Source of the DNA: Bisporella sp. PMI_857
Lineage: Eukaryota > Ascomycota > Leotiomycetes > Helotiales > Helotiaceae
Direction of reading: 5' to 3'
DNA length: 64,000 nt
Assembly (NCBI GenBank): GCA_021307315.1
Contig: JAJSPD010000040.1
Location: forward strand, 124,001-188,000
A program made the translations under genes and the position numbers. The number at the start of each line of letters is the position of its first letter. Position 1 is the stretch's first letter. Shown here piece after piece: positions 58,137 through 64,000 of this stretch. The notes under the pieces are model-generated. The model ran no database searches. It was not told the origin of the DNA and worked only from the letters and a program-made list of their open reading frames with translations.

Positions 58137-60202
58137 CTACACTTGATGTACAAATTAGCACACATTTCAATGTACAAAACAGAACTAGTCGCGTAGTTTA
58201 ACCAAGGGAAGTCGAATCATCGAGGATCATAAATGCATTGAAAACATTCAACAAGGATGGAGAGGCAGTCATTAATCAATAAACTTGATCAATTCGAAAG
58301 TGCTGATTGAGTAATCAAGTAATAATAATATTGGAATAGGGTCCATATGATAACTGGCGTAGCAGATTCGTGAAATTTCCAATGTATTAAACAAGGCAAA
58401 ACGTTTTGAAAAGGGGCTTATGGACTTGCAAGAATAGCAAAAGTCGATGGATATAAACACAAAAAAAGAATAAAGTCGAAGGTTGCTAATGTATCAAACG
58501 AGTAACATAGTAACGAACATAGAATTATGGGCTTGGAAACTCTATAGAATTGAGGAATCTGTATGGAATGAAGTATGTGACAGCAAGGGAATGACAATAG
58601 ATTAGGCAAGTTGGTTATGTCGATTTATTTAACTGCGTCACAGGAAAGAGAATCCAGTGAAAGACACCCCAAGGAAAGAAAGTTATCAAGGTGGAGAACT
58701 AGGTGTAGCAAAGATGAACGTAGCCCACCGGACCGGTGCATGTGCTAAGGAGAACTCCAAGGGTTTAACAAAATATATTGAACGAAAGTCTGAGACTCGA
58801 GCTGTGCAGAACCTTTGCTGCGAGTTTGGCTTCCTCAATGAGTTGCTTTTGTGCTTGTATGTGACTCTAATACATGTACATGCAATGATGCCATCCCACG
58901 GTGAGTCATGAACGATAGAAGAACTCATATCTGCGAAAGGGAAAAGGCAAAGCAAGACTCTCAGCTGTGCAGAAACTCTCTGCACAGCGAGTCATTACAA
59001 GATATTGTGCCGTCTATCTTGTGTATACTTGTGGGTAGATTGGCTAAAGATGTATCTTAAGAGAGAGTAGCATACCAATCTGTGTTTTAACGTCTGGAGA
59101 TTCTGGAAGACGGAGGTGTTGATGGGGGTTGTACAGATAGGAGGAGGAATAAGAAAGCGAGGTTTAGGCTTGGGAGTATATCAAATCGAAGACAAGACTT
59201 TATAATCCTTGTCTAGCTCAATTTTCGCCTGAGAATTGAGGCGCGATTATTTACCAGAGACAAGCCCCGAATAGAAGTGGCATCATATTTTCAATCTTGG
59301 ATTCAACGGTTGACTCGATTCAAAGACCCTACAAGAAAGCGACTCACGATGCACAATTAAATCAATCTTGGAAGCCCCCCGTCCGCCAGTGATCGGTTCA
59401 GAATGGTTTCTGCGGACTTTCCGCGATGGCTCTATAGATGGAGACAACCCCTAGTTTAACAAATCCTTACGCTTACAACTTCGGAAATAATAATATGAGG
59501 ACAGCACAATCTGAAGGAGATATGCTATGATTATAGCTCCTGATTATTTGAAGTCGAAAGAAGAAGAGACGATGCATCTGGAGACCTGGTCCTGGTTGGA
59601 CTGGGGTTGATAGTACCACAAGGTTGTTATATTTTATTCCATGTTACTGTGGTTACTTGAAGAAACATATATGTCGCAGCATCATCAACTATTCAATTCC
59701 ACAATATAATATCTAATAGCTGCCAGTTGCTGATTGTGAATTATTTTGCAGTTGTGTGTATGTTACTGAAATATATTACAGGTGCTGTGTATTGTACAAT
59801 ATGCAGATGGGGTATGCCCGGGCGACCCCGCCCGATAAGATAAGAGAAAAATCTTTTTTATCCAAAGTGACGTGAGATTTCAACAGTATAGAGGCGGCTG
59901 CGAGGATATCCTGGTGGAATATTTACGCTATGTTGCTTTGAACCCGGGGAGCAGACAATCTGCATAGTCAGCAAACATATTTGCTCAATGCTCAATAAGT
60001 GCTGGCATTAAATCACGACCGAGCTCACTGTAATTACCCCGCCAGCACCACCTCCTTCGTGTGCGAAGCAATCAAAACTTGCAACAACCATTCCGGCCTT
60101 CCTAGAATTGGCCTGGAACGAAATCCGCGTTGTACATCGAGCTGATCTTACAAGCCTATCCATAATCAGCCTTCGTCGATTTTAAACCGAAATTGTCGTG
60201 CA
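58137..60202. other. Intergenic between divergent genes
   Basis: About 2 kb between MMS19 (minus) and MTD1 (plus). AT-rich, with only short frames. Polypurine and A/T-rich runs occur (for example near 58440-58480) but no repeat family is recognised. The last 150 bases contain the MTD1 leader. Confidence 0.5.
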
Positions 60203-61278
60203 ATGGCTTCTTTGGCTGCTGAAAACCATTGCAAGGTATATCTGGCAGGCACGGTTGCAAAAGGGCTGCTGGATGAGGTACGTGATGGGTTAAAGACTCT
60301 GGAGCTGAAGCCAAAATTGGTTGGATTTCTAGCAAATGAAGATCCAGCAGCGAAAGCATACGCAGATTGGAGTGCGAAGACATGCACGGAGAAGTAAGTA
60401 GTGACCTCCTGCACACTAAAAGCAGGCTTGCTGTCTCTTCTTGTCGCAGAACTAATGGATATTATAGTGGTTTTGACTTTGATCTGCGCATTGTTGATAA
60501 AGGAGAGATAGAAGAAGCCATCCTAGCAGCAAATGTTGATTCATCAGTCCATGGCATCATTGTTTACTACCCAATCTTCCCAGCGCCATCAACACAAGAC
60601 GCATATATCCGCCAGGTTGTGGCTATGGAGAAAGATGTCGAAGGCCTAAATCACCAGTATGTCTTCAATATGTACCAGAATATTCGGTTCCTAGATCCTC
60701 CTACAAACAACCTCAAATCTATCCTACCTTGCACACCTCTGGCTGTTGTCAAAGTCCTCGAATTTCTACATATCTATAACCCACGTCTGCCTTATGGCAA
60801 CAGACTTTTTGGCAAAACAATAACTGTTATCAATCGTTCTGAAGTCGTTGGCCGACCCCTCGCAGCACTTCTGGCAAACGATGGTGCGCACGTTTATTCA
60901 GTCGACCTGGATGGGATCCAACTCTTCACTCGTGGATCGGGTATAAAGAATAATAGGCATAACGTCTCACCCCCACCTGAACAAGTGAAGGAACTTAGCG
61001 ACTGTCTTCCTTTAAGCGACGTGGTGATTAGTGGTGTACCGGGGGAGAAGTTTAAGGTTGATACGCAACGTTTACGGGACGGTGCTACATGCATCAATTT
61101 CTCGTCAGAGAAAAACTTTGGCCCACAGGTCAAGGAGGTGGCCAGTCTTTACGTTCCCGCAATTGGCAAAGTTACCATTGCGGTGCTTCTGCGGAACCTG
61201 ATTCGATTGATACATAACCAGAGAAGTCTGGCGGCAGAGAGGAGCAAGGCCGGCCCAGAGAGTCAGAAAGCGATCTAG
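60203..61278 (+). CDS. MTD1: NAD-dependent methylenetetrahydrofolate dehydrogenase
   Basis: Two exons, 60203-60393 and 60468-61278, give 333 residues. The first exon ends in CTEK and splices to NGFDFDLRIV. The family substrate-side signature is HGIIVYYPIFPAP, with the characteristic KDVEGLNHQYVFNMY and the CTPLAVVKVLEFL helix. The nucleotide site reads VINRSEVVGRPLAALLANDGA, followed by DVVISGVPGEKF and the C-terminal VPAIGKVTIAVLLRN. These match the monofunctional yeast Mtd1 type (NAD-dependent 5,10-methylene-THF to 5,10-methenyl-THF, cytosolic one-carbon metabolism) rather than trifunctional Ade3. No presequence is seen. The sequence looks complete. Confidence 0.95.
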
Positions 61279-62751
61279 TCCAATCGGAATCAAATACGCG
61301 CAAGGAGAGTAGCCACAACATTCAAGAAGGGAGTATAGAGGACTTTTCAGGATGAATATTTTGGCGTTTAGGGCGGCAACGGTATATTAAGTAGACAAAA
61401 GCCACTAGCAGAAACAAAAACGTCAACATATCTGCAGGCCGCCTCCATGCTCTCATTCATGTTTCAAACTTCCTCAAGCCACCTGACGAGTCATATTATA
61501 TCAAACCGCCCAATCCAGTCCATTAAATATATCCTTTGTTGCATATCGTGAAATTAACTTTTCTCACTACCAGGGTTTGGCTCTGTACTCTATTCGTCTC
61601 CAATGTATAACGAAATTTGGGGAAATGCAGGTTCATGCACCTGTCCATAAACAATAAGGTTTTGCTACACGTCGATCTCAAGCCTCTTAGCAAGACTTAT
61701 GCGAACTGATGTAGGCTCATGCGCCTGAAAAGTTTAAACGAGTGGCTACACGGAACTGAACCCTTGCATCCTCGCCTATAAATATCAATAGTGAGCCTCC
61801 AAATTGAAAAACCGCGGAGATATATGTGCTGAAACCGACACCACTGCCAACATGATCTTCAACGCTGAACCAATTCAGGGCGAACGCCATCTTTATGCTC
61901 GAGTCAGCTTTTGGCGATTCGAGAGGTTGGCTTTTGCATCTTTGCAAGCTTTCGCCTTGTTGGACCCTATATCTTGTTGCTTTTTTTCTCGGACTTGCTT
62001 CGCGTTTGGGTATAACGTCTTACACTTAGAGTTTTCGGACAGCTCACGAAGCAACATTTTTCAGCGGCCATCAAACTTTCATTGGCCACTTAGAAGCTGT
62101 GATTCCTGTTGTATTGGAAATTCTGTTGCATTTCGTATTTTTGACTTTTGGGGGGTGAAAGAAGAATAACATGGATCCCCTTTTGACCTGCCTGTCTTGC
62201 CTTTGTCGTTGGCTCTCTACTTTATTTCATATGCTTTTTTTTTCAACCCATGACGCGTCTCTCCCCTTTGCCATCTTTATGTGGCAACTGACGTAACTGT
62301 GAAACCATCGACTCGGTATGACTTTTCAGCGAGCAGCCCTGCCAAGAAAGGGGGTATTAATGGGGGGGGGGGAGAAGCCCTCCACTTTTCCCATTTCCCC
62401 TCATCATCCCACTTCCCCAGAATCCATCGTCATCCCCGCCGATTACCCGTCTCCCGCCCAAATCTCCCCGTCACGGGTTCCGCGAGCAACCTTATCTAAG
62501 TTATCTCATTATAATTAGATAATCAGCGTCCAGTGTGACCTGATAAACTCGCAGTGTCTACCGAGATTCAAAAATGGGCGGTGTCACTTCTCCCCATTCC
62601 ATAATCAAATATGAGGGCGTACCGCCTTATCTGTTCTTGCTCAACGAGATAGGTAGTGAAAACACCGCTTGTAACATCTCGTTAAAACCCATCATTATAC
62701 CTTCCACAAACTGGATCTCACCGCCATCTTGCAAAATCTCATCCCACCGCC
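61279..62751. other. Intergenic upstream of the MFS gene
   Basis: 3' flank of MTD1, then the promoter side of the permease gene. A 12-13 base G run lies near 62362. The region 62380-62480 is C/T-rich on the plus strand. No gene is supported. Confidence 0.5.
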
Positions 62752-64000
62752 ATGTCCTCAACTCCTTCTCCAAGCATCCCCTCCGAATCCTCCCACAAAT
62801 TCTCAGTATCTCACCATGAGCCTTCCCCTTCCGTTATCACCGCCCAACATAACCTCTCTCCCGAAGCCCAGGCACGACTCCTCCGCAAGCTGGACTGGCG
62901 CCTCCTTCCCCTCCTTATCCTCATGTACCTCCTCAACTTTCTCGACCGCTCTAACCTCGCACAAGCACGCCTCGGAACGCTGGAGCACGATCTGGGAATG
63001 AAGGGGACAGACTTCAATCTGGCTACCAGCATTCTGTTCGTTGTAAGTGTGTCCACTCCCCCTCCTCCGTTCCGTTTCTTTTTGCCCTACCGAGCTGATG
63101 TGGCGCGAAAAGGGCTATATCACTATGCAGCTTCCGGCGAATTTGTTGTTGACGAGAGTGAGGCCATCGCTGTTCCTGGGACTGGCGATGACGGCTTGGG
63201 GCGCCATTTCTGCGGCTCAGGCAGCATCGAAGAGTTTTGGGTCATTATTGGCTTGTAGGATGCTGTTGGGGGTGGTGGAGGCGCCGTTCTTTCCTGGGGC
63301 GGTGATGCTGATGTCTTCTTGGGTATGTATGTTTCTTTTCCAAATTAATATTGCCTGACGAGGAACTCTACAGTACACGAGAGCTGAGCTAGCTTACCGA
63401 ATTGCATGGTAATTGTCTGCCAGTAAACTATTACTAAATACTGATTAATTTCCAGGTTCTATGCTGGTAGTTCGATAGCCAATATGTTCGGCGGGCTTCT
63501 CGCAGCTGGTGTTCTTGGAGGTCTTGAAGGAGCCCATGGAATTGCAGGTTGGAGATGGCTCTTTATAATTGAAGGAGTAATCACGGTGGGCGTCGCCATC
63601 GCTGCAGCGTACTGTTATCCCATTTCTACCCAAAAATTGCGTAACTGATGGGAACAGTGTCTCCCTTCCGGATTTCCCAGCAACAGCAAAATGGCTCTCG
63701 GATGAGGAGCGACGATTCGCGCAATGGAGGCTCGCTGATGATGTCAAGGAGCAAGATGATACAACTTCTGTGTCCGTTTTTCAAGGCTTGAAGCTTGCCC
63801 TCAAAGACTATAGGCTCTATGTCTTCATCGTCTTCCAGCATGCGAGTTTGCTTACGCAGACATTTCAATACTTCTTCCCCACAATCGTGAAGACATTGGG
63901 CTACGGAAAGATCATTACCCTACTATTGACCGCTCCTGTCGTAAGTAGCCAGTTCGTTTCTTAATCGTTTCTGAAAACTCCATGACTCGCTGTAGAATCT
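62752..64000 (+). CDS. Dal5-type MFS permease, cut by window end
   Basis: Exons 62752-63042, 63113-63322, 63374-63408, 63456-63608 and 63658-63940, and the start of a sixth at 63996. The gene continues beyond the right edge. The protein opens with a Ser/Pro-rich cytosolic tail and LLRKLDWRLLPLLILMYLLNFLDRSNL, the typical start of the anion:cation symporter (allantoate/nicotinate permease) branch. Family residues follow: TSILFVGYITMQLP, NLLLTRVRPSLFLG, RMLLGVVEAPFFPGA, WYTRAELAYRIAWFYAGS and GWRWLFIIEGVITV, then LPDFPATAKWLSDEER at the loop after TM6. All five exons seen keep frame across introns, so it appears functional. The substrate is not predictable from sequence alone. Confidence 0.9.

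Overview
The window is nuclear DNA of a filamentous ascomycete (Pezizomycotina; the gene content would suit a Leotiomycete, but that is a guess). Most genes are split by 45-200 bp introns with fungal GT..CTRAC..AG signals. Fungus-typical proteins (HET domain, Kre9/Knh1-like GPI proteins, an NPP1/NLP protein, fungal Vps10) sit among eukaryotic housekeeping genes. I rebuilt exon structures by hand, using frame continuity and conserved motifs.

Layout. 1-13 kb is gene-poor: an unrecognised 168-aa ORF, a doubtful two-exon ORF near 4.8-5.2 kb, and one GAF-domain protein (5475-8682). 13-21 kb holds a conserved Ser-rich fungal protein and the large sorting receptor VPS10/PEP1. 22-29 kb holds a mitochondrial-type lysine 2,3-aminomutase-like radical SAM protein (minus) and ATP1 (plus). 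30-39 kb is mixed: a poorly defined minus-strand ORF region, a nine-exon SDR gene, a broken MFS sugar-transporter pseudogene and cytidine deaminase. 39.7-48.5 kb looks accessory: two related GPI-anchored Kre9-like proteins, a HET-domain protein and an NPP1 (NEP1-like) secreted protein. 49-61 kb is housekeeping: CCT4, SPC2, EMC3, MMS19 and MTD1. The window ends inside a Dal5-type MFS permease gene.

How the genes fit together. SPC2 and EMC3 are divergently transcribed from a 240-bp intergenic region and both act at the ER membrane. The other housekeeping genes have no obvious operational link. The 39-48 kb stretch concentrates cell-surface, self/non-self recognition and host-interaction functions. 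I see no complete biosynthetic cluster, no intact transposon, no convincing RNA gene and no CRISPR-like array. The clearest unusual signals are the transporter pseudogene with at least five separable lesions, two GC-AG introns, an SDR with Ser at the catalytic Lys position, the eukaryotic aminomutase, and G-quadruplex-like runs upstream of cytidine deaminase.
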